This document shows, piece by piece, positions 1 through 10,300 of a stretch of 64,000 nt of DNA (the first letter of the stretch is position 1; every line of letters begins with the position of its first letter). The notes beneath the pieces were generated by a model, which saw nothing but the letters and a program-made list of their open reading frames with translations, did no database searches and was not told where the DNA came from. A program made the position numbers and the translations under genes. The DNA is from VXPQ01 sp965116435 (GTDB lineage: Bacteria > Bacteroidota > Rhodothermia > Rhodothermales > VXPQ01), in NCBI GenBank assembly GCA_965116435.1, contig OZ220686.1, forward strand, positions 310,001 through 374,000, written 5' to 3'.

Positions 1-552
1 GTAGACATTCTGGAAATCCCGCGCGTACTCCGGCCCGAGGTTCGGCGGAATCTGCATGCCGGCGAGAACAATTTCCATCGTCGGATTCGCCGCCCGGGCC
101 TTGTCCATGATGGCGCGCAGGTTGCGCTGCGTAACATCGACCGGGATGCCTCGTAAACCATCGTTGCCGCCCAACTCCAGCACGAGGACGTCCACCGCAT
201 GTCGTTGCAGATACCAGTCGATCCGCCGCAACCCGCCGGCGCTGGTTTCCCCGCTCAATCCTGCATTGATCACCTGCGCATTCCACCCCAGCGAATCCAT
301 GCGATGTCGTATGAGGGCGGGAAAGGCGTCGGCGGGATCGACGCCCGCGCCCGCAGACAAACTGTTTCCCAGAAAAAGAAGGACCGCATCCGGGCCGGGG
401 GACGAGGCCTCGCCTTCCGCGTTGCGCCCGGCGGTCAGCGAATCCGCGCCGCTCTCAGGAAGCGCAGGGAGCGCCGGAGGGCCGCTGCGAGACCCGCAGC
501 CCAGGCACAGAACAGGAATGCATGCAAGAAGGTATAGTCTGCCGACGCCCAT
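1..552 (-). CDS. SGNH/GDSL esterase, TesA-like (3' end beyond window)
   Basis: Partial gene read leftward from an ATG at 552; the stop codon lies outside the window. It encodes a TesA-type arylesterase/lysophospholipase of the SGNH hydrolase family. The oxyanion and nucleophile block reads FLGNSLSAGAGVDPADAFPA, with the Ser nucleophile in GNSLSAG, followed by the block III motif LELGGNDGLRG; the catalytic Asp/His block is off the edge. The N-terminus is a short hydrophobic segment with Cys residues (LLAC and CLGC), so it may be exported or a lipoprotein, followed by a Pro/Ser/Gly-rich linker of about 40 residues. It is divergent from the ABC exporter at 794, the same arrangement as tesA-ybbA-ybbP in enterobacteria. 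The family call is firm; substrate and lipidation are inference. Confidence 0.85.
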   Translation of the reverse strand, partial: MGVGRLYLLACIPVLCLGCGSRSGPPALPALPESGADSLTAGRNAEGEASSPGPDAVLLFLGNSLSAGAGVDPADAFPALIRHRMDSLGWNAQVINAGLSGETSAGGLRRIDWYLQRHAVDVLVLELGGNDGLRGIPVDVTQRNLRAIMDKARAANPTMEIVLAGMQIPPNLGPEYARDFQNVY

Positions 553-793
553 AGCGTACCGAACATAGTGTAAAGAACGCATAGTAAACAACAGGGTAAA
601 CAGCAGAGAATAAACAACACCGCGTACAGAACACGCGCCGCCGCAACCGTGCAAAGCCGCCGGCGCCCGCCTCATGCAACGTGCCGCGAATTTCGCGTTC
701 GATGCGGGACGGACCTTATCGCGAAGCCCCCCTGAGGATGCCCTGATGGCAACAAACCCCCGGAAACGAACGCCGGTTTCAGAAAAATAGCGC
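553..793. promoter_or_regulatory. Divergent intergenic region with repeated TAAACA words
   Basis: This 241-bp gap separates the esterase (leftward) from the ABC exporter operon (rightward), so it should hold two divergent promoters. TAAACA occurs at 585-590, 597-602 and 611-616. No convincing -7/-33 pair can be assigned by eye. The repeated word may be a binding site or just low-complexity drift. Confidence 0.3.
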
Positions 794-1486
794 ATGGCCC
801 CCATTCTTTCCGTTCGCCATCTCACGAAGACCTACCGGAGCGGCAAGCGCTCGCTCACGGTGCTGCACGATGTATCCTTCGACCTGCATCCCGGGGAAAC
901 CTGCGCGGTGGCGGGCCCCTCCGGCTCCGGCAAAACCACCCTGCTGGGCCTGTGCGCCGGGCTGGACCGGGCTACGGCGGGCAGCGTGGATGTATCCGGC
1001 CGGCGCCTGAACGCCCTGTCGGAAGATGCGCTGGCAAGGCTGCGCAACCGGACCGTCGGATTCATTTTCCAGACATTCCAACTGATCCCTGCCTTGACGG
1101 CGCTGGAAAATGTGATGGTTCCGGCGGAATTGCGGGGCGACAAAGGGGCGCGGGCGCGGGCAACCCGGCTCCTGGAGCAAGTGGGGCTTGGCGAGCGGCT
1201 GTCCCATTACCCCGCGCAGTTGTCCGGCGGCGAACAGCAGCGCGTAGCGATCGCGCGGGCGTTCGTGAACCGGCCCGCCCTGTTATTCGCCGACGAACCC
1301 ACGGGCAACCTCGATACAGAAACGGGCGCGACCATCGAAGAGCTGGTGTTTGACCTGAACGAGACCGCAGGAACCGCGCTGCTCCTCGTTACGCACAACC
1401 ACGAATTGGCGCAGCGCACCGGACGCATCATCCGGCTTCGCGGCGGCCATGTGGTTTCCGATATCGCGACGAAACCCGCCTTATAG
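794..1486 (+). CDS. ABC transporter ATP-binding protein, YbbA/LolD type
   Basis: ATPase subunit (230 aa) of a MacB/LolD-type exporter. Walker A GPSGSGKTT is at residues 41-49, the LSGGEQQ signature at 143-149, Walker B LLFADE at 163-168 followed by PTGNLD, and the H-loop is in LLVTHNHE. The permease gene follows after 17 nt, so the two form an operon. Together with the divergent TesA-like esterase this matches the YbbA-YbbP-TesA gene neighbourhood. Such exporters use ATP at the inner membrane to extract lipid-linked or hydrophobic substrates; the substrate here is unknown. The ATG at 794 directly precedes the conserved N-terminal beta strand, so the start is secure. Confidence 0.93.
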   Translation: MAPILSVRHLTKTYRSGKRSLTVLHDVSFDLHPGETCAVAGPSGSGKTTLLGLCAGLDRATAGSVDVSGRRLNALSEDALARLRNRTVGFIFQTFQLIPALTALENVMVPAELRGDKGARARATRLLEQVGLGERLSHYPAQLSGGEQQRVAIARAFVNRPALLFADEPTGNLDTETGATIEELVFDLNETAGTALLLVTHNHELAQRTGRIIRLRGGHVVSDIATKPAL

Positions 1487-1503
1487 CAGCCCGCGCGCAT
1501 ACG

Positions 1504-4023
1504 ATGCCGAATTTTTGGATATGCAGGATGGCGTGGAGGGACAGCCGGGGCAGTCGGCGGCAGCTGGCGCTCTTTTTGTCCTCCATGGTGGTCGGGGTGG
1601 CGGCGCTGGTGGCCATTTCGTCGTTCGGAAGCAACCTCAGGAAGGTTGTGGACCGCGAAGCGAAAACACTCTTGGCCGCGGACCTCATGCTGGAATCCGG
1701 GCGTCCGTTCAGCCCCGCCATGGAGGCCGCGATCGACTCCATCGGCGGGACGCAGGCCCGGCTCGTTTCGTTTCCTTCCATGGCCTGGTTTCCGGCGGGG
1801 CGGCAGTCGCGACTGATGACCGTGCGCGCCGTCGAAGGCCCATTTCCTTTCTACGGCCGCCTCGAAACCACGCCCGCCGACGCCACGGAGCGCTGGCTCG
1901 CCGACGGAGGCGCACTCGTGGACCGGGCGGTAATGAATCTTTTCGAGGTGCAGCCCGGAGACAGCGTCCGCATCGGGCGCTATTTCTATCCCGTAGCGGG
2001 GCGCATCGACAAGATGCCCGGCGAAAACCAGATGATGTCGGTGTTCAGTCCGCGCCTGTACATCCCCGCTGTTCGGCTGGATTCGACGCTCTTGTCCCGG
2101 GGCAGTCAGGCGGAGTACGCCCTCGCCTTCCGGTTCGACGAGGACCGGGACGTCGAGGCGCTCGTCGATACCCTCGAACCGCTGTTGCGCGCGGAAGAAG
2201 TGCGCTACGATACGGTGGCCGAAATACGCGACGGCTGGGACGAGGGCCTGACCAATCTGTACCGATTTCTGAACGTGATTGCGTTTGTCGCCGTGCTGCT
2301 GGGCGGCATTGGCGTGGCGGGCGCCGTGCATGTGTACGTCCGCCGGCGGCTTCCAACGATTGCGGCGCTGCGCTGTCTTGGGGCGGGCGTCTGGCAAACA
2401 TGTTCCATATACGCCGTGCAAACCCTGGCCATGGGCCTGGCGAGCAGCGTGGCGGGCGCAGCGCTGGGCATAGGCGTACAGGGGCTTGTGCCGATGGTCC
2501 TGCAGGATTTTCTGCCGGTAACGGTGCCGTTTGCGATATCGTGGGGCGCCCTCGGGGCAGGCATGGCGCTGGGCGTAGGCGTTACCGCCGCCTTTGCGCT
2601 TTTTCCGCTCGTTTCCGTGCGCCGCATATCTCCGCTCCTGACGTTGCGCTCCACCGTGGAAACCACCCGGTCCAGCCTGAAAGACCCGCTTTGGTGGGGC
2701 GTGTTCGGCGTCGTGGCGGCGGGGATTGTCGCGTTCGCCATAGGCAACGCGCCGTCGCCCGGCGTCGGGCTGGGATACGCCGCCGCCCTCGCGGTGGGTT
2801 TTGGCGCCTTGCTCGTTACGGCGAAAGGCGTCGCGTGGGCTACGCGCCGGTTCTTTCCGACCCGCTGGAGTTACATCTGGCGGCACGGATTGGCCAACTT
2901 GTTTCGGCCCAATAACCAGACGTCGATGCTTGTGCTTTCGCTGGGGCTGGGCGCGTTTGTCATCGGAACGCTTTTTGGCGTGCAGCGCACGCTGCTGGGG
3001 CCGCTCGAACTGTCCGAGGCCCAGGGCTTGCCCAACATGGTGTTGTTCGATATTCAATCCGACGAAATTGACCCGCTGACGGATATTGTCCGGGAGCAAA
3101 ACCTGCCCGTCTTGTCCAGCGTACCCATTGTGACCATGCGCCTTGCGTCCGTGAACGGACGTACGACAGAGGCCATGCGGGCGGATTCGACGGCAACCTG
3201 GGCGCACCGCCGCGAGTACCGCGTAACCTACCGGGACCATCTGACCGAATCCGAAAAAGTGACGGCGGGCGAATTTATCGGCGAGGCGGACCCGACCGAC
3301 CCGCTGGTCCCCGTATCGCTCGACGAGGACATTGCCCGGGACCTCGACGTCGGGATAGGGGACAGCTTGGCGTTCAACGTACAGGGACGGCCCATTCCGG
3401 TTCGGGTGGCCAGCTTGCGCGAAGTGGAATGGCGGCGCATGGGCGCCAACTTCTTTGTGGTGTTCCCCACGGGCGTACTGGAAGAGGCCCCGCGATTCCA
3501 CGTAGTCCTGAGCCGGACGGAAACCGCCGATCAGGCGTCCGGGTTGCAACGAGCCGTAGCGGACAGGCATCCTTCCGTCTCCATCATCGACCTGGCGTTG
3601 GCGCTGGATACCTTTGACGCGATCTTCTCCAGCATATCGTTTGTGGTGCGTTTCATGGCGTCCTTCAGCATCCTGACGGGGATCATTGTCCTGATCGGAG
3701 CGGTGGTCGTGAGCCGGGCGCCGCGGCGGCGCGAGAGCGTATTGCTGAAGACGCTGGGCGCGTCCCGGTCGGAAGTGCTCCGCATCATGGCGGTGGAGTA
3801 TTTTTTGCTGGGATTCTTTGCGGCCTTGACGGGCCTTGCGCTTTCTTTTGCGGCGGTGTGGGCGTTCGCCGCGTTCGTCTTCGAGGCGCCCTTTCGGCCG
3901 GATATCGTGGCCGCGCTGGCGGTGCTTGTCGCCACGCCGCTCCTGACCACAGGAACCGGACTCATAACCAGTCGGGGAATTTACCGCCGCGCGCCGCTGG
4001 AGGTATTGCGGGCGGAAGCGTAA
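1504..4023 (+). CDS. ABC transporter permease, YbbP-like FtsX/MacB family
   Basis: Long permease (839 aa) cotranscribed with the ATPase at 794. It has one N-terminal membrane segment (about residues 20-40), a periplasmic MacB_PCD-like domain, a cluster of membrane segments near residues 254-495, a second extracytoplasmic domain, and three C-terminal segments. The two FtsX-like cores are recognisable by R(R/E)xP-type coupling helices: YVRRRLPTIAALRCLGAG near 280 and RAPRRRESVLLKTLGASR near 740. This 10-TM two-FtsX layout is that of YbbP rather than the 4-TM MacB or LolC. Length matches the family (about 800 aa). Role: export or extraction of an unknown hydrophobic compound. Confidence 0.9.
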   Translation: MPNFWICRMAWRDSRGSRRQLALFLSSMVVGVAALVAISSFGSNLRKVVDREAKTLLAADLMLESGRPFSPAMEAAIDSIGGTQARLVSFPSMAWFPAGRQSRLMTVRAVEGPFPFYGRLETTPADATERWLADGGALVDRAVMNLFEVQPGDSVRIGRYFYPVAGRIDKMPGENQMMSVFSPRLYIPAVRLDSTLLSRGSQAEYALAFRFDEDRDVEALVDTLEPLLRAEEVRYDTVAEIRDGWDEGLTNLYRFLNVIAFVAVLLGGIGVAGAVHVYVRRRLPTIAALRCLGAGVWQTCSIYAVQTLAMGLASSVAGAALGIGVQGLVPMVLQDFLPVTVPFAISWGALGAGMALGVGVTAAFALFPLVSVRRISPLLTLRSTVETTRSSLKDPLWWGVFGVVAAGIVAFAIGNAPSPGVGLGYAAALAVGFGALLVTAKGVAWATRRFFPTRWSYIWRHGLANLFRPNNQTSMLVLSLGLGAFVIGTLFGVQRTLLGPLELSEAQGLPNMVLFDIQSDEIDPLTDIVREQNLPVLSSVPIVTMRLASVNGRTTEAMRADSTATWAHRREYRVTYRDHLTESEKVTAGEFIGEADPTDPLVPVSLDEDIARDLDVGIGDSLAFNVQGRPIPVRVASLREVEWRRMGANFFVVFPTGVLEEAPRFHVVLSRTETADQASGLQRAVADRHPSVSIIDLALALDTFDAIFSSISFVVRFMASFSILTGIIVLIGAVVVSRAPRRRESVLLKTLGASRSEVLRIMAVEYFLLGFFAALTGLALSFAAVWAFAAFVFEAPFRPDIVAALAVLVATPLLTTGTGLITSRGIYRRAPLEVLRAEA

Positions 4024-4054
4024 CGGCGCCCGCGCGAGCCTGTGTAGTATGTAT

Positions 4055-4321
4055 GGATGCACTGATCTTCGCGGACTTAATCAGAGCATCCTAACGTGCG
4101 ATACCCTGATTCCGTCCGCAAAAATCAGCGCTTCACGTCCATGATTTTGTGCATCGTCCGTGCGAATCGTCGTATGAATCGCCCTGTTTATCGTCGAATG
4201 AATCGTCGTGTGAATCGTCCGTATTTTCCGCGGGTTTCAACGATGGAATCATGACGGCATGTACTCGCGTACGTGAAGCGCTGACCGCAAGGGATTTAAG
4301 GATGCACTGATCAGCGCATCC
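4055..4321. repeat. Diverged copy of the dispersed 255-bp inverted-repeat element
   Basis: This gap between the permease and the YggS-like gene holds degenerate pieces of the element at 6180-6434 and 30241-30493. At 4055-4091 the terminal repeat forms a hairpin with arms GGATGCACTGAT and ATCAGAGCATCC. At about 4220-4300 the 3' half is recognisable (AACGATGGAATCAT, then GCGTACGTGAAGCGCTGA). The right end at 4295-4321 is a hairpin, AAGGATGC...GCATCCTT. Between these, 4140-4235 is filled with degenerate GAATCGTCGTNT words. No ORF is credible here. The hairpins could also act as transcript-end structures. Confidence 0.6.
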
Positions 4322-4344
4322 TTTTGGATCACCGGGACGACGAC

Positions 4345-5106
4345 ATGACGAACAGCATGGACATGGAGGGCATCTCCCGCAATGCGCAACGGATTCAGGG
4401 GCGCATCGCGGAGGCCTGTCGGCGCGCCGGACGCTCGCCCGACGAGATTACGCTCGTCGCCGTCTCGAAAACGTTTTCCACAGAGGCGGTGGAGGCGGCG
4501 CACCGGGCCGGAATACGTCATTTCGGAGAGAATCGCGTACAGGAACTGGTGCAGAAGAGCACGGAGGCGCCGGGACGGGGGCGGGGCGGGGATAGAACCT
4601 GGCACATGATCGGACATTTGCAGCGGAACAAGGCGCGGGACGTCGTCCGGTTTGCAGATTGTTTCCAGGCGCTGGACAGCGCCCGCCTCGCCCGCGCGCT
4701 GGACGAACGAGCCCAGGCCGAAGCGCGCACCATGCCCTGCCTGGTGCAGGTCAACATCTCCGGCGAGGACAGCAAGTTCGGCGTGCCGCCCGACAAGATA
4801 CGCGCGCTGTTCGACGAGGTAGCCCGGTGCGAGCGCCTTCGGGTGCGCGGCCTGATGGCCATTGGATCGCTTCGGGCGGAACCGGACGCCATCCGCCGCG
4901 AGTTCCAGCGCCTGCGCGCCCTGTTCGACGCCTTGCCGTCCCGGTTCGCCCCCAATATTTCCATGGAGCGCCTTTCCATGGGCATGAGCCGGGATTTCGA
5001 GGCGGCGATCGAAGAGGGCGCTACCCACATACGCATCGGCAGCGCCCTGTTCGGAACAAGAAGGGCCCCGAACGACGGCGACGGCGAACGCGCCCGGCCT
5101 GCGTAG
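4345..5106 (+). CDS. PLP homeostasis protein, YggS/PROSC family
   Basis: Pyridoxal phosphate-binding alanine-racemase-like TIM barrel (253 aa from the ATG at 4345; a TTG lies 21 nt upstream). The PLP lysine is Lys42 in LVAVSKTF, followed by the family motifs HFGENRVQEL, WHMIGHLQRNK, LVQVNISGEDSKFG, RGLMAIG and the C-terminal LSMGMSRDFEAAIEEG and IRIGSALFG blocks. These proteins buffer PLP and do not racemise amino acids. A divIVA-like gene follows, as in many Gram-positives and Bacteroidota where yggS sits in cell-division clusters. It is slightly longer than the usual 230 aa because of N- and C-terminal tails. Confidence 0.93.
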   Translation: MTNSMDMEGISRNAQRIQGRIAEACRRAGRSPDEITLVAVSKTFSTEAVEAAHRAGIRHFGENRVQELVQKSTEAPGRGRGGDRTWHMIGHLQRNKARDVVRFADCFQALDSARLARALDERAQAEARTMPCLVQVNISGEDSKFGVPPDKIRALFDEVARCERLRVRGLMAIGSLRAEPDAIRREFQRLRALFDALPSRFAPNISMERLSMGMSRDFEAAIEEGATHIRIGSALFGTRRAPNDGDGERARPA

Positions 5107-5319
5107 CGCGCTGGATATTACTGGATAGTATCCGGGCTGGATAGTATTCGGATCGTGTCTGCACATTGTTTTCAAGCCGAACCGGAAAAAATTTCGTATC
5201 TTACCAGGACGGTGCAGTCACCGTATCTGGCATTCGTATCCGACCATCGCATCTGATCATCGTATCTTTTGCCATGCAGACGAGCGAACCAGACCCTGCC
5301 ACATCCAGCGTGCGGCGCC

Positions 5320-6093
5320 ATGAAACTGACCCCCCTCGACATACGCAAACAGGACTTCTCGCGCAAATTCCGGGGATACGACCCGGAAGAAGTGCTGGCG
5401 TTTCTGAATATGGTCGCGTCGCAATGGGAAGGCCTCCTTGACGAGCGCCAGCGGTCCGAAAACAAGCTGGCCGAATTCAGGGCCAAGCTCGAGCACTACG
5501 AAAAGGTAGAGGTCGCGCTGGAAGAAGCCTTGCGCATCACCCGCCAATCTTCCGAAAAAACGATTCAGAATGCCGAGACCAAGGCCCGGAATCTGATCGA
5601 AAAGGCGGAAGACGACGCACGGCGCACGGAAGAGCAGGCGCGGAAAACGGTCCAGGAAATTCGTCGGCAGGCCGCTCGCCTGAACGATTATCGCCTGGAG
5701 TTGATGGCCCGGTTGCGCGCGTTGCTTACGTCCGAAACCGAACTGCTGGCGCGCTACGAAGAACACGCCAAGGTGGTGCTGGACAGATTGTACGCCGCCA
5801 GCGAAAGCGGGGCCGATCCGCAGGAACGCCCGGAAACGCCGCCGGCGAGGACCGCCGCCCGCGCGCCCAAAGACCCTGCGCCGCCTGTGCGCAGGGAACG
5901 AGCAGCGGACCCTGAAATGGACGCAGACGCAGAGGCAGAGGCGGATTCGGGCGGCGATGTTGCGCCAGACGAGTCGCCTGTCGCCCCGCTTCCAAAAGCG
6001 AGAAAACCGAAACGCCAGGAAAAGGTCGCCGACAAGCCGGATTCCTCTTCGGATATCCAGCACATCCGCCGCATTCTGAAAGACCTTGACTAA
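5320..6093 (+). CDS. DivIVA-domain coiled-coil protein
   Basis: 257 aa from the ATG at 5320. The N-terminus carries the DivIVA membrane-binding motif (TPLDIRKQDFSRKFRGYDP) and the start of the coiled coil (EEVLAFLNMVASQWEGLL). A long charged coiled coil runs to about residue 170, then an acidic, Pro/Ala-rich disordered tail ending in DIQHIRRILKDLD. DivIVA/GpsB proteins sense negative membrane curvature at poles and septa and recruit partners; the conserved short C-terminal helix is a plausible partner-binding site. An upstream GTG-type extension exists but lacks the motif and is not chosen. The gap before the gene contains short repeated CGTATCTG/CATCGTATC words. Confidence 0.85.
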   Translation: MKLTPLDIRKQDFSRKFRGYDPEEVLAFLNMVASQWEGLLDERQRSENKLAEFRAKLEHYEKVEVALEEALRITRQSSEKTIQNAETKARNLIEKAEDDARRTEEQARKTVQEIRRQAARLNDYRLELMARLRALLTSETELLARYEEHAKVVLDRLYAASESGADPQERPETPPARTAARAPKDPAPPVRRERAADPEMDADAEAEADSGGDVAPDESPVAPLPKARKPKRQEKVADKPDSSSDIQHIRRILKDLD

Positions 6094-6179
6094 AGAACGT
6101 TGACTACCAGACCTTGACTGCGCGCATGCGCTGGTCAAGGCCGCTTGTTCCGCACGGCGGGCTACCGTCGTTTCATCAA

Positions 6180-6434
6180 GGATGCTCTGATTAAGTCCGC
6201 GAAGATCAGAGGCATTGAGGAGTGGGCTGGCAAGGAATGACGAAGCAGGTAGTGTGGTGGCCCCGCATAATGAGGAATGACGCCGCCAGCGCGCTCCTCA
6301 ATGCCTCCCGAAGGGCGCTTCACGACCCCGACGACGCCAAACGCCGTGTTTTCCGCTGATTTTAACGATGGATCATTACAAACGCTACTTGCGTACGTGA
6401 AGCGCTGATCGAAGTGGATTTGATCAGTGCATCC
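6180..6434 (+). repeat. Dispersed element copy A, MITE-like with nested inverted repeats
   Basis: 255-bp noncoding element, near-identical to 30241-30493. The terminal arms are imperfect inverted repeats of about 30 bp: left GGATGCTCTGATTAAGTCC, right (reverse complement) GGATGCACTGATCAAGTCC. A nested pair, 6211-6231 and 6285-6305, matches at 19 of 21 positions. The flanks carry a possible 4-bp TCAA duplication (6176-6179 and 6435-6438). No ORF spans it. It fills nearly all of the 370-bp gap between the DivIVA-like gene and the nucleoside phosphorylase gene. Its size and symmetry suggest a non-autonomous transposable element or a structured RNA element. Confidence 0.8.
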
Positions 6435-6463
6435 TCAAGTACTTACCGAAGTCTCCGAATATT

Positions 6464-7300
6464 ATGTTTGACGCGCTTGCATACCGCCAGAAGGTAGAAA
6501 CCGCCGCCGAGGCCATTCGCGCCCGGATCGGCCTGGCCCCCCGGATCGGATTGATCCTGGGCACGGGCCTGGCCGAACTTGCGGAAAAGATCGATGCCGA
6601 CGCCATCATACCCTACGAAGACATTCCCGAATTCCCGTTATCCACGGTGGAATCGCATCCGGGCCGCTTGCTGGTGGGCACGCTGGCCGGCGTGCCGGTG
6701 TACGCCTTGCAAGGCCGTTTTCACCTGTACGAAGGATACGATGCGCAAACCGTGGTATTTCCCGTCCGGGTGTTTGGCGAACTGGGCGTCGATACGTTGC
6801 TGATCTCCAATGCAGCCGGGGGCATGAATCCCCTGTACAAGAAAGGGGAATTGATGTTGTTGTCGGATCATATCAATTTCCAGAACGCAAACCCGCTGAT
6901 CGGGCCGAATATCGACGACTGGGGGGACCGCTTCCCCGACATGAGCGCCCCCTACGACGAGGACTTGCAACGCATCGCGGAAGCGAAAGCGCTGGAAGAA
7001 GGCATAAAACTGCACCGGGGCGTATATGTGTCGGTTACAGGCCCGAACCTTGAGACGCGGGCAGAATACCGGATGCTTCGGGGATGGGGCGCGGACGTGG
7101 TGGGCATGAGCACCGTTCCCGAGGTGATTGCGGGGCGCCACATGAATATGCGCGTGCTGGCCGTTTCGGTCGTCACCGACGAATGTTTCCCGGATGCGCT
7201 TGCGCCGGTGTCGCTCGAGGAGATTATCGCCGCCGCAGGCAAGGCGGAGCCGCTCCTGACCCGGCTTATGTCGGCCATCGTATCGACCATCGGCGCATAG
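6464..7300 (+). CDS. Purine nucleoside phosphorylase
   Basis: Type I (trimeric) purine nucleoside phosphorylase of the PNP/MTAP family, 278 aa. It phosphorolyses inosine or guanosine to base plus ribose-1-phosphate in the cytoplasm. Visible family motifs are the phosphate-binding LILGTGLAEL, SHPGRLLVG, the QGRFHLYEGY substrate loop, SNAAGGMNPLYKKGELMLL-SDHINF, and VSVTGPNLETRAEYRMLRGW followed by GADVVGMSTVPEVI. Length is typical. ileS starts 38 nt downstream on the same strand, so the two are probably cotranscribed. The gene name (punA or deoD-like) cannot be fixed from sequence alone. Confidence 0.93.
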   Translation: MFDALAYRQKVETAAEAIRARIGLAPRIGLILGTGLAELAEKIDADAIIPYEDIPEFPLSTVESHPGRLLVGTLAGVPVYALQGRFHLYEGYDAQTVVFPVRVFGELGVDTLLISNAAGGMNPLYKKGELMLLSDHINFQNANPLIGPNIDDWGDRFPDMSAPYDEDLQRIAEAKALEEGIKLHRGVYVSVTGPNLETRAEYRMLRGWGADVVGMSTVPEVIAGRHMNMRVLAVSVVTDECFPDALAPVSLEEIIAAAGKAEPLLTRLMSAIVSTIGA

Positions 7301-7338
7301 CGGATACCTTGTCGCCATGCCGCGCTGGCTTGCTGTCC

Positions 7339-10300
7339 ATGTCCAGGTTTGAAGAAGTAAAGCGATTCGACCACGCTGCGCTGGAACAGGAAATCCTGGC
7401 GCTGTGGGAGCAGCGCGGCATTTTCCAGAAAAGCACGGCGGATCGGGCGCACCGAAAAGCGTTCACATTCTACGAAGGGCCGCCTACCGCCAACGGGCGT
7501 CCGGGCATTCATCATGTGATGGCGCGAACCATCAAGGATGTGTTCTGTCGCTACAAAACGATGAAGGGGTTCTATGTGGAGCGCAAGGCCGGGTGGGATA
7601 CGCATGGCCTGCCGGTGGAGATCGAAGTAGAAAAGGCGCTGGGGCTGACCGGGCGGGAAGAGATCGAGTGCTACGGGATCGACCGGTACAACGCCGCCTG
7701 CCGCGAAAGCGTCCTTCGGTACAAGGAAATATGGGATGACCTGACGAAAAAGATGGGGTACTGGGTCGATCTGGACAACCCCTACGTCACGTTCGAAAAC
7801 AAGTATATCGAGACGGAATGGTGGCTCGTCAAACGAATGTACGAACGGGGGCTACTGTACGAGGGGCACAAGATTCAGTGGTATAGCCCCGGTTCGGGGA
7901 CCGTGCTGTCGTCCCATGAGGTGAGCCTGGGCTACGAGGAAGTGCAAGACCCGTCCGTGTATGTCCGATTCCCGGTGCAGGGCGCCGAAAACACGTTTTT
8001 TCTGGCGTGGACCACGACGCCGTGGACGCTCGTCTCCAATGCGGCGCTGGCGGTGGGGGCGGACATTGATTATGTCACAGTGCGGCTGGAACAGGCCGAT
8101 GGAGGCGAAGAGTTCCTGATCCTTGCGGAAGAGCGGCTGGATGTGCTGGATGCAGACGGCGAAATAGTACGACGGCGCAAGGGGCGGGACTTGATTGGAA
8201 TGACCTACGACCCGGTCTTCCCGTACTTTCTGGACGAAGGCCGCAAGCAGGGGGCCTGGCGCGTCGTGGAAGCGGACTTCGTATCGACCGAGGACGGAAC
8301 CGGCCTGGTGCACCTCGCGCCCGCGTTCGGGGCCGACGACCACGCCGCAGGCCGCAGGGAAGGCTTGCCCGTGTTTAATCCGGTGGACCCGGCGGGCTGC
8401 TTTACCGGGGAGGTTCCGCTCGTCGCGGGCATGTGGTTCAAGGATGCGGACAAGCCGATCGCCCGCGATTTGCGGGAGCGGGGGTTGTTGTACAAGCACG
8501 AAACGCATCTCCATAATTACCCGTGCGACTGGCGCAAGGGCACGCCGCTCATGAATTATCCGGTGGCGAGCTGGTTCGTGCGGACCACGGCCATCAAGGA
8601 CCGCATGATTTCGCTCAACGATACGATCCGTTGGCAGCCTTCCGCCATGGGTACGGGACGGTTTGGCGAATGGCTGAAAAACAATGTGGACTGGGCGCTG
8701 AGCCGCCGCCGATACTGGGGAACCCCGCTTCCGATCTGGCGATCGGACCAGGAAGGCTCCGACTATATCGAGGTGATCGGCTCGGTGGCGGAGCTTCGGG
8801 AAAAGTGCGGCGACCAGCTCCCCGAGCGCGACGAGGATATCGATCTGCACCGCCCGTTCGTGGACTCCTTGACGTGGCCCGCCCCGGATGGCGGCGTGAT
8901 GCGCCGCGTGCCGGAAGTCCTGGACGTATGGTTCGATTCCGGCTCCATGCCGTTCGCGCAGTGGCATTATCCCTTCGAAAACAAGGAAAAATTCGAGCGG
9001 CATTTCCCCGCCGACTTCATCGCGGAAGGCATCGACCAGACCCGGGGCTGGTTCTACACCATGCATGTGCTGGGGGCGGCCGTGATGGATTCGGTGGCCT
9101 ACGAAAACGTGGTCGTTAATGGGCTGATCCTCGACGAGCAGGGGGAAAAGATGTCGAAATCGCGGGGCAATGCGGTGGACCCGTTCGAAACCATTGCGAA
9201 CTACGGGGCGGATGCGGTGCGGTGGTACATGATGAGCAACTCGCCGCCCTGGGAAAACATCAAGTTTTCGGAACGCGGCCTGGGCGATACGCTTCGGAAA
9301 TTCTTCGGCACGCTGGAAAATGTGTACGCCTTTTTCGCCACCTATGCGAATATCGACGGCTTTGCCTGGGACGAAGCCCGCATTTCCGTGCAGGAACGCC
9401 CCGAGCTGGATCGCTGGATCGTGAGCCTGCTGCACAGTACGGTCCGGCGGGTGGACGAAGCGTACGAGGCGTACGATCCGACGCGGGCCGCGCGGGCCAT
9501 TGAGCGGTTCGTGGAAGAACTTTCCAATTGGTACGTCCGCCGCTCGAGGAGGCGGTTCTGGAAAGAGGCGGACCAGAGCAACGACAAGACAGCCGCCTAC
9601 CAGACGGTGTACGAATGCCTGGTGACTATTGCGGGCATGATGGCGCCGATCGCGCCGTTCTTCAGCGACTGGCTGTACCTCGCCCTGACGGCGGGCGCGA
9701 ACCGGGAAGCCTGCGAATCCGTGCACCTGACCTCCTTCCCGGAACCGATCGAAGCCGAAACAGACCGGGACCTGGAACGGCGGATGGCGCTGGCCCGAAC
9801 GATTTCCTCCCTGACCCTCTCCCTGCGCAACAGAAGCGAACTCAATGTGCGGCAACCGCTTCCGAGGATTCTGGCGGTCACGGGCGGACAGGTTTCCGAA
9901 CGCGACATAGAACAGGTGCGCGATATTATCCTGAGCGAGATCAATGTGCGCGCCATCGAGTATGTCCCGGAATCCAGCGGGCTTGTAAAACGCTCGGCGC
10001 GCCCCGATTTCAAGCGGCTGGGCCCGCGCCTCGGGAAACGCATGAAAGCCGTGAACCAGGCTGTCCGGGCGCTGGACGAAGCGGACATCGCCCGGTACGC
10101 ACAGGAAGGCCGACTCGTCATAGAGGCGGGTGGCGAGCCGGTCGAACTGGGGCCTGGAGACCTTGAGATCACCAGCGAAGAAGTGACCGGATGGCTGGTG
10201 GGGCAGGAGCAGGACGTCACCGTAGCCCTCGACACGACGCTCACGGAAGACTTGATCGCCGAGGGTCAGGCCCGGGAAATCGTCAACCGGATGCAGAACT

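Noticed and set aside
1207..4062. Long minus-strand ORF (951 aa)
   Set aside because: It lies opposite the YbbA/YbbP-type genes, has a basic, repetitive composition without motifs and is a frame shadow of GC-rich coding DNA.
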